A stretch of 64,000 nucleotides of DNA from Methylotenera_A sp044222005 (GCA_044222005.1 JBGANY010000004.1:62001-126000); one strand, 5' to 3'; shown: positions 36,147 through 45,806, counted from the stretch's first letter. Notes: a model not told the origin generated them from the letters alone. Numbers and translations: made by a program.

Positions 36147-36386
36147 ATGAACAACAAAGGACAAATGCTGCAGGATCCATTCCTAAACGCTCTCAGAAAA
36201 GAACACGTACAGGTGTCCATCTATTTGGTGAACGGTATCAAGCTGCAAGGACAGGTTGATTCTTTTGATCAATACGTGATTCTACTTAAAAATACCGTAA
36301 CCCAGATGGTGTATAAGCACGCCATTTCTACTATTGTGCCAGCGCGTGCGGTGAGCATGCCGTTGCCTGAGCATTTGGAAGAATAA
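36147..36386 (+). CDS. hfq: RNA chaperone Hfq
   Basis: A 79-residue Sm-like protein that forms hexamers and pairs small RNAs with mRNAs. Sm1 is seen as VSIYLVNGIKLQGQVDSFDQYVILLKN and Sm2 as VYKHAISTIVP; the N-terminal MLQDPFLNALRKE is universal. The C-terminal tail is short. Good ribosome-binding site (AAGGAG). It leads the hfq-hflX-hflK-hflC operon. Confidence 0.98.
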   Translation: MNNKGQMLQDPFLNALRKEHVQVSIYLVNGIKLQGQVDSFDQYVILLKNTVTQMVYKHAISTIVPARAVSMPLPEHLEE

Positions 36387-36389
36387 AGC

Positions 36390-37580
36390 TTGTCAATTAG
36401 ATCCTCTGGTTACGGCGAAAACACTTTAGCGAATCCATCTGTCTCAACCGCCGCATCTAATGGTGTGGTAGTGTTGGTTAGTTTGGATTTCGGCGATTCA
36501 GATTATGCGGAAAGCCTGCATGAATTGCGTCAATTGGTGACATCAGCGGGCATGCAAGTGCGCGGTACGGTTGAAGGCAAGCGAAGCGCGCCAGATGCAA
36601 AGCTTTTTATTGGCAGTGGTAAAGCCGATGAATTAAAGCTGATGCTGGAATCATCTGAGACCAGTTTGGTTGCATTCAATCATGATTTAAGTCCATCGCA
36701 ACAGCGCAATTTAGAGCGTTTTTTGCAAGCTAAAGTGCTGGATAGAACAGGTTTGATTTTAGATATTTTTGCACAACGTGCAAAAAGCCATGAAGGCAAA
36801 CTACAAGTTGAGTTGGCGCAGTTAGAGCATTTATCTACGCGCTTAGTACGCGGCTGGACCCACTTGGAACGCCAAAAAGGTGGTATTGGCGTGCGAGGCG
36901 GCCCAGGTGAGAAGCAATTAGAGCTAGATAAGCGAATGATTGGCGTGCGGGTAAAACAACTGCGCGAAAAGCTGGCAAAACTCAAGCAACAGCGTTGCAT
37001 GCAGCGTAAATCGCGTAAGCGCTCAAACACCATGACCGTGTCATTAGTCGGCTACACCAATGCGGGCAAATCCACCTTATTCAACCGCCTGACGCAGTCG
37101 GGTGTCTATGTGGCAGACCAGCTGTTTGCCACGCTGGATACCACTTCGCGCAAAATGTATTTGGGTGATAACTATCATTCCGGCGGCGGCACGCTGGTTA
37201 TTTCAGATACGGTCGGGTTTATCAAGCATTTGCCTACCACTTTGATTGAGGCTTTTGGGGCTACCTTGGAGGAGGCTGCACAGGCAGATCTGCTGCTGCA
37301 TGTGGTCGATGTGGCCAGTACGAACCGTGAGGCACAGATCGCACAAGTGAACCATGTGCTGCATGAAATTGGTGCAGCCAGCGTGCCGCAGATTCTGTTG
37401 TTGAACCAGATTGACAGGCTGGATAACGAGGCGGGCTTCGAGCGCGATGAATATGGTAGAATCTACAAAGTGCGCGTATCTGCAAAGACTGGCGCCGGTT
37501 TGGAGTTTTTCAGGCTCGCTTTATTGGAGCATCAGCAGCTATTGAAAAAATTAAGCACAGAAGAAAGTGCATATGCTTAA
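36390..37580 (+). CDS. hflX: Ribosome-splitting GTPase HflX
   Basis: A 396-residue GTPase with the HflX nucleotide-binding-like domain (RGTVEGKRSAPDAKLFIGSGKADEL, FNHDLSPSQQRNLE), a basic coiled coil with GGIGVRGGPGEKQLELDKR, and a G domain (GYTNAGKSTLFNRL, DTVGFIKHLP, LNQID). It rescues stalled 70S ribosomes, chiefly in heat stress. It starts at TTG three bases after hfq. Confidence 0.95.
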   Translation: MSIRSSGYGENTLANPSVSTAASNGVVVLVSLDFGDSDYAESLHELRQLVTSAGMQVRGTVEGKRSAPDAKLFIGSGKADELKLMLESSETSLVAFNHDLSPSQQRNLERFLQAKVLDRTGLILDIFAQRAKSHEGKLQVELAQLEHLSTRLVRGWTHLERQKGGIGVRGGPGEKQLELDKRMIGVRVKQLREKLAKLKQQRCMQRKSRKRSNTMTVSLVGYTNAGKSTLFNRLTQSGVYVADQLFATLDTTSRKMYLGDNYHSGGGTLVISDTVGFIKHLPTTLIEAFGATLEEAAQADLLLHVVDVASTNREAQIAQVNHVLHEIGAASVPQILLLNQIDRLDNEAGFERDEYGRIYKVRVSAKTGAGLEFFRLALLEHQQLLKKLSTEESAYA

Positions 37581-37625
37581 GGTTAACGTTTTATCCAATG
37601 TTTAGAATTGAGTTCGGAGTCATGA

Positions 37626-38810
37626 ATGATTAAGTTTCCTGGTTTTGGTCAACGTAAGCCTGTATTTGGTCAAAGAAACAATGAAGGGCCGCCTGATTTA
37701 GACGAAGTATTGCGCGATTTAAGCCAGAAGTTGAATAATTTATTTGGCCGTGGCGGCAACAGCGGTAACAATAATAATCGGACTACGGACGGCAAAGGTG
37801 TTGATGTGCCGATTGTACCAATTTTGGCGATTATCGTTGCAATCTGGATGGCGACGGGTTTTTATATCGTCGATCAAGGCTCGCTTGGCGTAGTGCAACG
37901 CTTTGGCAGATTTGTGACTACTACCGAGCCCGGCCCACGCTGGCATTGGCCATTTCCAATAGAGACAAAAACAGTAGTCAATATGGAGCAAGTGCGGCGA
38001 TTAGAAGTAGGTTATCGAAGCAGCAACGAAGGTTCTGGCAGTAAAACCAAAGTGCCTAGAGAAGCCCTGATGCTGACTGAAGATGAAAATATTATCGACA
38101 TGCAAGTAGCTGTGCAGTACAAACTTAAAAATGCGAAAGATTACATATTTAATAATCGCGATACTGATAAATCTGTAATGTCGGCAGCGGAAACCGCCAT
38201 TCGTGAAATTGTCGGTAAAAGTAAGCTGGATGACCTTTTACAGAAAGGTTTGCCGGACACCTCTGCACGCATGCAGGCGATTCTGGATAGTTATAACACT
38301 GGCATATTAATTACCAGTGTTTCTCGGCAAAAAGGTGCAGCGCCAGAGCAGGTAAAAGAGGCGTTTGACGATGTGAACCGCGCCAACCAGGATTACCAGC
38401 GTCAAATTAACCTGGGCCAGGCTTATGCCAATGATGTGATTCCTAAAGCGCGTGGTAATGCATCGCGCCTGGCGGCTGAGGCAGCAGGCTACAAATTAAA
38501 AGTGGAAAGCGAAGCAACAGGTAACGCCAGTCGGTTCGAGCAGATTTTGACACAATACAACAAAGCGCCAGAAGTAACCCGCCAGCGCTTGTATCTGGAT
38601 GCACAAGAGCAGATTTTATCAAACACCAGCAAGGTGATTGTCGACCAGAAAGGCGGCAATAGCTTGTTATATTTGCCATTAGATAAATTAATGGAAGCGA
38701 CCAGGGCTTCAGGCTCTGGCGCGGCAACAGCTTCTGCGAATGTAAATAAGCAAGAAGAGTCAAATGTTGAAGAGTCGCGTGGATTAACCCGCGATCGGGA
38801 CAGTCGCTAA
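37626..38810 (+). CDS. hflK: SPFH protease-modulator subunit HflK
   Basis: A 394-residue type II membrane protein of the HflKC cage around FtsH. It has a Gly/Asn-rich cytoplasmic start (PVFGQRNNEGPPDLDEVLRDLSQKLNNLFG), one membrane helix (VPIVPILAIIVAIWMATGFYIV, about 61-82) and an SPFH/band-7 domain with a long coiled coil. ATG 37626 follows a good GGAG by about nine bases. hflC is next, as usual. Confidence 0.95.
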   Translation: MIKFPGFGQRKPVFGQRNNEGPPDLDEVLRDLSQKLNNLFGRGGNSGNNNNRTTDGKGVDVPIVPILAIIVAIWMATGFYIVDQGSLGVVQRFGRFVTTTEPGPRWHWPFPIETKTVVNMEQVRRLEVGYRSSNEGSGSKTKVPREALMLTEDENIIDMQVAVQYKLKNAKDYIFNNRDTDKSVMSAAETAIREIVGKSKLDDLLQKGLPDTSARMQAILDSYNTGILITSVSRQKGAAPEQVKEAFDDVNRANQDYQRQINLGQAYANDVIPKARGNASRLAAEAAGYKLKVESEATGNASRFEQILTQYNKAPEVTRQRLYLDAQEQILSNTSKVIVDQKGGNSLLYLPLDKLMEATRASGSGAATASANVNKQEESNVEESRGLTRDRDSR

Positions 38811-38861
38811 ACCTGCGCAAAGCGAGTCTGCACAAAGAGAGTTTGAGAGAAGAGAGTTAAG

Positions 38862-39734
38862 ATGAAAAATATTGGAGTAGGTTTAATTGGGTTGATTGTG
38901 GCCTTGATTGTGCTGACGATGTCACTTTTTACGGTCGATCAGCGCGAGTACGCCTTGGTGTTCAGGTTGGGTGAGCTTGTCGCAGTTAAAAAAGAGCCAG
39001 GGCTTTATTTTAAAGTGCCTTTGGTGGACGATTTAAAGTATTTCGAAAAACGCATTGTGACGCTTGATTGGGAGCAGCCTGCGGAGATTGTGACGAGTGA
39101 AAATAAAACCATGACGGTGGATTCGTTTGTGAAATGGCGCATTATTGACCCCGCGAAATATTATGTATCGGTAAAAGAGGGCGGTGAAGCCGCTGCTGAA
39201 GACAGGCTTTCGCAAGTGGTAAATGCTGGTTTGCGTGATGAATTTGGTAAACGTACTGTGCGCGATGTTATTGCGGGTGAGCGCGGGGCGATTATGAGAA
39301 ACATGAAAATCAGAGCGGATAAAGAAGCGCGCCAGATTGGCATTCAAGTGGTGGATGTACGCTTGAAACGTGTTGACTATTCAGAAGATATCAGCAAGTC
39401 GGTATATGACCGTATGATTGCGGAGCGTAAGCGTATTGCCAACCAGTTACGTTCTGAAGGTTCGGCGGCCTCTGAAAAGATTCGCGCCGATGCCGATAAA
39501 CAGCGCGAAGTCATTATTGCAGAAGCTTTCCGCGATGCGCAAAAGATGAAAGGTGAAGGCGACGCCAAAGCGGCCGAGATTTATTCTAATGCTTACGGCA
39601 AAAATCCCGAGTTTTATGCGTTTTACCGCAGCCAGGAAGCTTACAAAAATAGCTTTAAAAGCAAATCAGACGTGATGGTGCTAGATCCAAGTTCAGATTT
39701 CTTCAAATATATGCGCAGCTCTGGCGGAAAATAG
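38862..39734 (+). CDS. hflC: SPFH protease-modulator subunit HflC
   Basis: A 290-residue partner of HflK with N-terminal membrane helix (GVGLIGLIVALIVLTMSLFTV), SPFH domain (QREYALVFRLGELVAVKKEPGLYFKVP, IVDVRLKR-like VVDVRLKRVDYSEDISKSVYDRM) and coiled coil rich in Ala and Lys. It controls FtsH access together with HflK. Confidence 0.95.
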   Translation: MKNIGVGLIGLIVALIVLTMSLFTVDQREYALVFRLGELVAVKKEPGLYFKVPLVDDLKYFEKRIVTLDWEQPAEIVTSENKTMTVDSFVKWRIIDPAKYYVSVKEGGEAAAEDRLSQVVNAGLRDEFGKRTVRDVIAGERGAIMRNMKIRADKEARQIGIQVVDVRLKRVDYSEDISKSVYDRMIAERKRIANQLRSEGSAASEKIRADADKQREVIIAEAFRDAQKMKGEGDAKAAEIYSNAYGKNPEFYAFYRSQEAYKNSFKSKSDVMVLDPSSDFFKYMRSSGGK

Positions 39735-39761
39735 TCAGTCAGAAAATAGGTTAGAAATCGC

Positions 39762-39947
39762 TTGAACAATACATTGCTTATGGCATTGGGGCTCATGCTG
39801 GTGCTTGAAGGGCTGTTGCCATTCATCGCACCACAAGCCTGGCGCGAAACATTCAGGCGCATGATTGAACTCAAAGATGGCCAGTTGCGTTTTGTTGGCC
39901 TCATCTCAATTGTTGGCGGTTTGTTGCTGATGTTGCTAAGCCGCTAA
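39762..39947 (+). CDS. DUF2065 (YjeT-type) small membrane protein
   Basis: A 61-residue two-helix membrane protein (LLMALGLMLVLEGLLPFIAPQAWRE and LRFVGLISIVGGLLLMLLSR) of the YjeT/DUF2065 family, regularly found between hflC and hisZ-purA in proteobacteria. No function is known. Start is TTG 39762; an internal ATG at 39780 is possible. Confidence 0.85.
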   Translation: MNNTLLMALGLMLVLEGLLPFIAPQAWRETFRRMIELKDGQLRFVGLISIVGGLLLMLLSR

Positions 39948-40001
39948 TTCTAGGTTACTGGTGCAAGCCGTTTTTAGAAGTTTGCTAGTATAATAACGGC
40001 T

Positions 40002-41165
40002 ATGCGAAATTGGTTACTCCCTGAATATATCGAAGACGTGTTGCCCAGTGAGGCTGCGCGCATCGAACAACTTCGTCGTAAGCTGCTGGATTTATTCAGG
40101 GTTCACGGCTATCAATATGTGATTCCACCCACTTTGGAGTATATGGAATCGCTCATCACCGGCACAGGCCACGACCTTGATTTGGCCACATTCAAAGTGG
40201 TAGATCAGCTCACTGGGCGTCTGATGGGCATTCGTGCCGATATGACGCCGCAAGCTGCGCGCATAGATGCGCACATGCTCAATCATCAAGGCGTGTCCCG
40301 CCTTTGCTACGCGGGCACGGTGCTGCGTACCAAGCCAGATGGCCTCGCACGCACGCGAGAGCCATTGCAGATAGGCGCTGAGCTGTTCGGGCACGCCGGT
40401 ATTGAAAGTGATATCGAGATACAGCGCCTGATGATTAAAGCCTTGCAGCTGCTTGGTTTGGAAGAGTTGCATATTGATTTTAGCCATGTCGCGATTTTTG
40501 AGAGCCTGGTGAAGGCTGGCAATATCAATGCGGATTTAGAACAGGCGCTGTACTCAGCGCTGTTAAGCAAAGACAAAGCGGCGGTAGCTCATCTGGCAGC
40601 CGGCCTGCCAAAATCTATTCAGCAGGCGCTTGTGAGTTTGACCGAGCTTAACGGTGATGTGGCGATGCTGGAGAAAGCAGTAAATGTGCTGCCGGAACTG
40701 CCGGAAATCAATCTGGCATTGGCCGATTTGCGGGCTGTTGCAAGCAAATTGAGTGATCTGAACGTGCATGTCTCGTTCGATTTATGCGAGCTACGTGGCT
40801 ATCACTACCACAGCGGCATTGTGTTTGCGGCCTATGCGCAAGGTTATGCAGGGCCATTGGCGCTGGGCGGACGTTATGATGAAGTCGGCATCGCGTTTGG
40901 GCGTGCCCGGCCGGCAACGGGCTTTAGCCTCGATTTGCGCGGCGTGGTAACTGCGCTCGCGCCAGCCAGCCAGCCTAAAGCGATTTTGGCGCCGGAAGGG
41001 AATGACAAGGCGTTGCTCAATGAAATCGAAGCGTTGCGTGCTGATGGCCTGATAGTGATCCAGGCACTGCCGAATGTGCTGCTGAACGCTGCCGAGCTTA
41101 ACTGCGATAGCGCGCTGGTGTTACGAAATGGCGAATGGCTCATCGAGGCGCTTGCCCAACATTAA
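40002..41165 (+). CDS. hisZ: ATP phosphoribosyltransferase regulatory subunit HisZ
   Basis: A 387-residue HisRS-like protein lacking tRNA charging. With short-form HisG it makes the first histidine-pathway enzyme. Class II core: NWLLPEYIEDVLPSEAARIEQLRRKLLDLF, IRADMTPQAARIDAHML, CYAGTVLRTKPDG and LGGRYDEVG. It lies between the hfl genes and purA, the conserved betaproteobacterial position. Confidence 0.95.
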   Translation: MRNWLLPEYIEDVLPSEAARIEQLRRKLLDLFRVHGYQYVIPPTLEYMESLITGTGHDLDLATFKVVDQLTGRLMGIRADMTPQAARIDAHMLNHQGVSRLCYAGTVLRTKPDGLARTREPLQIGAELFGHAGIESDIEIQRLMIKALQLLGLEELHIDFSHVAIFESLVKAGNINADLEQALYSALLSKDKAAVAHLAAGLPKSIQQALVSLTELNGDVAMLEKAVNVLPELPEINLALADLRAVASKLSDLNVHVSFDLCELRGYHYHSGIVFAAYAQGYAGPLALGGRYDEVGIAFGRARPATGFSLDLRGVVTALAPASQPKAILAPEGNDKALLNEIEALRADGLIVIQALPNVLLNAAELNCDSALVLRNGEWLIEALAQH

Positions 41166-41196
41166 AAATATTTAAATTTGATAAAAGTAGTAAATT

Positions 41197-42516
41197 ATGG
41201 CAAAAAATGTAGTAGTGATTGGCACACAATGGGGCGATGAAGGCAAAGGCAAGATTGTTGATTGGCTGACCGATCACGCGCAAGGCGTGGTGCGCTTTCA
41301 GGGCGGCCATAACGCAGGGCATACGCTGGTGGTAGGGCAAGGCAATGCGCAGCGCATTTACAAATTGAACCTGGTGCCATCCGGCATCGTGCGCGCAGGG
41401 GTAAACTGCTATATCGGCAACGGCGTGGTGCTGGATGCAGGCCACTTGCTGAGCGAAATTGCCGCGCTGGAAAAAGATGGTTTGGAAGTGAAAAACCGCC
41501 TGAAAGTCAGCCCGGGCTGTCCGCTGATTTTGAGTCATCATGTGGCGATTGACATCGCGCGTGAAGCCAAACGCAGCGCCGACAAAAAGATCGGCACCAC
41601 AGGCAAAGGCATCGGCCCTACTTATGAGGATAAAGTCGCGCGGCGTGCCTTGCGCGTTTATGATTTATTTTACCCGGAACGCTTTGCTGAAAAACTGCGC
41701 GAAGTAATGGATTACCATAATTTTGTGCTTACTCATTATTTGGGCGCGCAATCTGTTGATTTTAATCAGCAATACGATCTCAGCATGCTGCATGCGGCAG
41801 CTTTGAAACCGATGATCGCGGATGTTTCGGCTGAACTTTATGCTGCTAACGGTCGAGGTGAAAATCTGCTGTTTGAGGGCGCGCAAGGCACGCTGCTGGA
41901 TATTGACCACGGCACCTATCCTTATGTGACCTCCAGCAACTGCATTGCAGGCCAGGCCTCAGCAGGCACGGGTGTTGGCGCCAATATGCTGCATTACGTG
42001 CTGGGCATTACCAAGGCTTACACCACGCGTGTAGGTGGCGGGCCTTTCCCTAGTGAACTGGATATTGAGTCAGATGGCGCGCCAGGCACGCAGATGTCGG
42101 TAAAAGGTCAGGAAATCGGCACCGTGACCAGGCGCAAGCGCCGCTGCGGCTGGTTTGATGCGGCAGCACTGCGCCGTTCGGCCCGTATCAACGGGCTCAC
42201 AGGCCTATGTATCACCAAGCTGGATGTGCTGGATGGCATTGATGCGCTCAATATATGTACAGGCTACGAACTGGATGGCAAAGTGGTCGATTTACTGCCT
42301 GTAGGCGCGGATGATGTGGCACGTTGTGTTCCAATTTATGAAGTAGTAAGCGGCTGGTCAGAAAATACGTTTGGCGTGAAAACCTGGGATGGCTTGCCAA
42401 AAAATGCGCAAAACTACCTTAAGCGCCTGGAAGCCTTATGCGGCGTGCCAATTGCAATTGTTTCGACCGGGCCGGAGCGGGATGAAACTATCATCATTGA
42501 ACACCCCTTTGCTTAA
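41197..42516 (+). CDS. purA: Adenylosuccinate synthetase
   Basis: A 439-residue PurA that joins IMP and aspartate using GTP. GTQWGDEGKGKIVDWL (residues 8-23) is the GTP/IMP loop; GHNAGHTLVV, GTTGKGIGPTYEDKVAR, GAQGTLLDIDHGTYPYVTSSN and the C-terminal GPERDETI follow the family closely. The next gene begins immediately after the stop, making purA the lead of the cofactor operon. Confidence 0.97.
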   Translation: MAKNVVVIGTQWGDEGKGKIVDWLTDHAQGVVRFQGGHNAGHTLVVGQGNAQRIYKLNLVPSGIVRAGVNCYIGNGVVLDAGHLLSEIAALEKDGLEVKNRLKVSPGCPLILSHHVAIDIAREAKRSADKKIGTTGKGIGPTYEDKVARRALRVYDLFYPERFAEKLREVMDYHNFVLTHYLGAQSVDFNQQYDLSMLHAAALKPMIADVSAELYAANGRGENLLFEGAQGTLLDIDHGTYPYVTSSNCIAGQASAGTGVGANMLHYVLGITKAYTTRVGGGPFPSELDIESDGAPGTQMSVKGQEIGTVTRRKRRCGWFDAAALRRSARINGLTGLCITKLDVLDGIDALNICTGYELDGKVVDLLPVGADDVARCVPIYEVVSGWSENTFGVKTWDGLPKNAQNYLKRLEALCGVPIAIVSTGPERDETIIIEHPFA

Positions 42517-43065
42517 TTGAAAGCAGCATCAACACAGCGTCTTGCATGGGCAATCACCGGTTCCGGGCATTATCTGCGCGAATCACTGGACATACTCAGC
42601 ACGCTGCAAAATGTAGATATTTTTCTTAGCAGAGCTGCGGCTGAAATCATCCGGCAGTATGGTTTTCAAGTGCAATTAGAAGAAACCGGGCATCGTGTAT
42701 ATCAGGATAAAACCGCTAGCAGCGTGCCGGTGGAACTGTTTTACCACGGCAAATATCACACCCTGGTGATTGCACCTGCTACTTCAAACACCATCGCGAA
42801 AATGGCATATGGATTCTCGGACAGCCTGGTTACCAATCTGTTCGCACAGGCAGGAAAGACGCGCGTGCCCAGTATCGTGTTCGCTTGCGACACCGCACCA
42901 GAACTTGAGTCTGAGGCCCCACGTGAAAACATGGTGAAGGTATATCCGCGCCAGATTGATTTAGATAACGTAGCAAAACTAGCTGCTTTTGAAGCCACAA
43001 TAGTGGTCGCCGATATGGCAGAATTAACCCACGCTATTCATGAACGTCTAATCGAAATCAAGTGA
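42517..43065 (+). CDS. Archaeal-type flavoprotein, probable dihydromethanopterin reductase
   Basis: A 182-residue flavoprotein-family (HFCD/AfpA-like) protein: WAITGSGHYLRES at residues 10-22, then YHTLVIAPATSNTIAKMAYGFSDSLVTNLFAQAGK, the FMN-binding core. Related archaeal DmrB, and a betaproteobacterial homologue I recall as DmrX, reduce dihydromethanopterin to H4MPT in the last biosynthetic step. Start is TTG directly after the purA stop; the end overlaps the next gene (GTGA). Role inferred from family and the linked mfnB. Confidence 0.8.
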   Translation: MKAASTQRLAWAITGSGHYLRESLDILSTLQNVDIFLSRAAAEIIRQYGFQVQLEETGHRVYQDKTASSVPVELFYHGKYHTLVIAPATSNTIAKMAYGFSDSLVTNLFAQAGKTRVPSIVFACDTAPELESEAPRENMVKVYPRQIDLDNVAKLAAFEATIVVADMAELTHAIHERLIEIK

Positions 43066-44492
43066 AAACCGACAGCCTACTATTTTTGACAGGTAAACTG
43101 GCTGAGAAAAGCCTGCATAAAGTCTTGCAGGAAGTGCAGGCGAATCCCAAAACACCGCAATTCAAATACCGCGTCGAGCAAATTGGCGTGTCTGTGGCGG
43201 CGCTGATGACGCCAGACTTGATTGCGCGCCGCTTAAATAACGTTGGCGATGCCAACAAAGTAATTTTGCCTGGTCTTTGCCAGGGTGATTTAGGTGGTCT
43301 GCAGGCCAAATATGGCGTACCCGTTGAGCGCGGGCCGGATGATTTAAAAGATTTGCCGCAATATTTTGGTCAGCAAGGCCAAGCACCCGATTTAAGCCAG
43401 TACAGTACGAAGATTTTTGCCGAGATTGTCGACGCGCCCGATTTGACTGTAGAGCAGATATTAGCCAAAGCTGCGCGCTTTCAGTCGCAGGGCGCGAACG
43501 TGATTGATCTGGGCTGTTTGCCCAACAGGCCATTTCCGCATCTGGCAGAATCTATCCAGACGCTTAAAGCAGCCGGCTTCAAGGTCAGTGTCGATTCGAT
43601 GGATGCCGAAGAATTGCTGCTAGCGGGCAAAGCGGGTGCGGATTATCTGCTAAGTTTGACCGAAAAAACCCTGTGGATTACGGATGCCGTGGAAGCAGCG
43701 CCGGTATTGATTCCTGGCAGGCCGGGCAATATGCCCTCACTTTATCGTGCGATTGAAATCTGCCTTAAAAATGGCAAACCGTTCATTGCCGACCCCATTT
43801 TAGACCCGATTCATTTTGGGCTGGCTGACTCGATAATGCGCTATCATAAATTACGCAAAAAATATCCTGAGATACCGATCATGATGGGTATTGGTAATTT
43901 AACCGAGCTCACCGATGCTGACACCGCGGGCATTAACGCGATTTTGTTCGGCCTGATCAGCGAGTTGGGCATTAACGCAGTACTGGCGACTTCTGTAAGC
44001 CCGCACGCTATCAACGCGATTGCAGAAGCGGATGATGCGCGGCGTGTGATGTTCCGTGCAAGGCAGGATAACCGCCTGCCACGCGGCTACAGCAATGGTT
44101 TGCTGGGGCTGCATGACAGAAGGCCGTTTCCGTACAATGACGATGAAATCGATGAATTCGCAGCGCAAATTAAAGACCCCAGTTTCAGGGTTATGGTGAG
44201 TGAATCCGGCGTGCATGTATATAACCGCGATGGCCATCTACTGGATATTGACCCATTTGCATTTTACTCGGGCCTGGGTGTAGAAAACGATGCTTCGCAT
44301 GCGTTTTATTTGGGTGTGGAACTGGCGCGCGCGCAAATCGCCTGGCAGCTTAAAAAACGCTATGTGCAGGATGAAGAGCTGAGCTGGGGTGTGGCTAGTA
44401 ATGCCCAGCAAAAAGCGGCAAAAAAAGCGCACCGCGAGGCATCGCTCAAAGAAAAACAGGCTAGAAAAAGCGAGCCGATAAATGATTTATGA
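43062..44492 (+). CDS. DUF6513/dihydropteroate-synthase-like H4MPT biosynthesis protein
   Basis: A 476-residue protein. The N-terminal portion (LLFLTGKLAEKSLHKVLQEV, PDLIARRLNNVGDANKVILPGLCQGDLG) is the DUF6513 type, followed by a TIM-barrel dihydropteroate-synthase-like core (GANVIDLGCLPNRPFPHLAESIQTLKAAGFKVSVDSMDAEELLLAGKAGADYLLSLTE). Archaeal homologues are proposed to join the pterin and arylamine precursors of methanopterin. The tail is Lys/Ala-rich. GTG start overlaps the previous stop. Confidence 0.85.
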   Translation: MKTDSLLFLTGKLAEKSLHKVLQEVQANPKTPQFKYRVEQIGVSVAALMTPDLIARRLNNVGDANKVILPGLCQGDLGGLQAKYGVPVERGPDDLKDLPQYFGQQGQAPDLSQYSTKIFAEIVDAPDLTVEQILAKAARFQSQGANVIDLGCLPNRPFPHLAESIQTLKAAGFKVSVDSMDAEELLLAGKAGADYLLSLTEKTLWITDAVEAAPVLIPGRPGNMPSLYRAIEICLKNGKPFIADPILDPIHFGLADSIMRYHKLRKKYPEIPIMMGIGNLTELTDADTAGINAILFGLISELGINAVLATSVSPHAINAIAEADDARRVMFRARQDNRLPRGYSNGLLGLHDRRPFPYNDDEIDEFAAQIKDPSFRVMVSESGVHVYNRDGHLLDIDPFAFYSGLGVENDASHAFYLGVELARAQIAWQLKKRYVQDEELSWGVASNAQQKAAKKAHREASLKEKQARKSEPINDL

Positions 44493-45057
44493 AACCATTG
44501 TCATTAGTACAGACCTTGCCGGAAGCCCGCACGTGGCACCGTTTGGTGTGCACCAGGAAGCCGATTTGGTTGTAATTTCACCCTATAAGCCATCCAGAAC
44601 GCTTAATAATATTTTGGCGACCGGTCACGCGGTGATGAATATGACCGATGATGTGCGCATTTTCGCCGGTGCGCTCACCGGCAGGCAGCCATGGACTCTT
44701 ACGCATGCCAATAGAATTAAGGGTTACAGGCTTACCGATTGTCTGGCACATACTGAATTGAAGTTGATAGAAATGCGCGATGACGCCATGCGTCCGCAAT
44801 TTGTGATGCAAAAAATCGAAACGCAAAATCACCAGCCGTTTAGCGGTTTTAACCGTGCTCAGGCTGCCGTGATTGAACTGGCCGTGCTTGCCAGCCGTTT
44901 GCAAATGCTGCCGCGAGAGAAAATCCAGACAGAAATGCAATACCTGCAAATCGCCATCGACAAAACTGCAGGTGAGCGTGAAAAGCAGGCCTGGGGTTGG
45001 TTGGTGGAAAAGATTGATAATTTTTATGCTGAGCAGCTCGGAGAAAATCAGGCATGA
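44482..45057 (+). CDS. DUF447-family protein of the cofactor operon
   Basis: A 191-residue DUF447 protein: MIYETIVISTDLAGSPHVAPFGVHQEADLVVISPYKPSRTLNNILATGHAVMNMTDDVRIFAGALTG resembles the flavin-reductase-like split barrel, so FMN binding is plausible. It is shared by methanogens and H4MPT-using bacteria, implying a cofactor-biosynthesis role, but I know of no demonstrated activity. It overlaps both neighbours (11 bp and 4 bp), so it is translated with them. Confidence 0.82.
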   Translation: MIYETIVISTDLAGSPHVAPFGVHQEADLVVISPYKPSRTLNNILATGHAVMNMTDDVRIFAGALTGRQPWTLTHANRIKGYRLTDCLAHTELKLIEMRDDAMRPQFVMQKIETQNHQPFSGFNRAQAAVIELAVLASRLQMLPREKIQTEMQYLQIAIDKTAGEREKQAWGWLVEKIDNFYAEQLGENQA

Positions 45058-45806
45058 CGCAGCTGTTAATCAGCGTCAGAAATATCGAAGAAGCCTTGCT
45101 GGCGCTAGAGATGGACGTAGATATCATCGACCTGAAAGACCCTGATGTTGGCGCGCTCGGTGCTCTGGATTTGGTTACTACCAGACAAATCTTGCAGGTT
45201 GTCAAAGGCCAGGTATTAGCAAACGCTGCCACAAGTTTCCATACGCTGGTGAGCGCTACGGTAGGCGAGCGTCATGCATCGCTAAGCGAGCTGGTGGAGG
45301 ATATCAATGTTCGCGCACAATCTGGTGTGGATATTATTAAAATCGGAGTTTCAGCGCTGTTTTATGGCTCTCGTTTTTTTGCTGAAATGTCCAAATTGGC
45401 GCATGCGGGCGTGAAAATGGTGGCTGTGTTTTTTGCCGACGAAAAACTCGATCTGGATTTGCTGCCGGCATTGCAAGAAGCTGGCTTCTATGGCGCCATG
45501 CTGGATACCAGAAACAAACAGCAGCATTTGTTCGCAATGCAGGCCAAAAAGACCTTGCACCTGTTCACACAGCTATGTAAAAAACATCATTTAAAATCAG
45601 GCTTGGCAGGCTCGCTTAAACCGCAACATATTGAGATACTCAGTGAAGTCGGTTCTACCTATATTGGTTTTAGAGGTGGCGTATGCGAAAATTCAATACG
45701 CAATGCGGCTTTATCAAAAGCCAAGGTCATAGAAGTTAAGAATATGTTGCTTATACACAACAAACATGATGGAAAAGCTCGTGAAATGCTGCCTGGCGTT
45801 GCATAG
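45054..45806 (+). CDS. mfnB: (5-formylfuran-3-yl)methyl phosphate synthase MfnB
   Basis: A 250-residue DUF556 TIM-barrel enzyme that makes the furan ring of methanofuran from two glyceraldehyde-3-phosphate. The start TQLLISVRNIEEALLALEMDVDIIDLKDPDVGALG contains the catalytic Lys (about residue 28), and SGLAGSLKPQHIEILSEVGSTYIGFRGGVC closes the barrel. In methylotroph papers this is an orf of the C1-transfer cluster. ATGA overlap with the DUF447 gene. It directly supports the methanofuran need of Fhc. Confidence 0.93.
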   Translation: MTQLLISVRNIEEALLALEMDVDIIDLKDPDVGALGALDLVTTRQILQVVKGQVLANAATSFHTLVSATVGERHASLSELVEDINVRAQSGVDIIKIGVSALFYGSRFFAEMSKLAHAGVKMVAVFFADEKLDLDLLPALQEAGFYGAMLDTRNKQQHLFAMQAKKTLHLFTQLCKKHHLKSGLAGSLKPQHIEILSEVGSTYIGFRGGVCENSIRNAALSKAKVIEVKNMLLIHNKHDGKAREMLPGVA

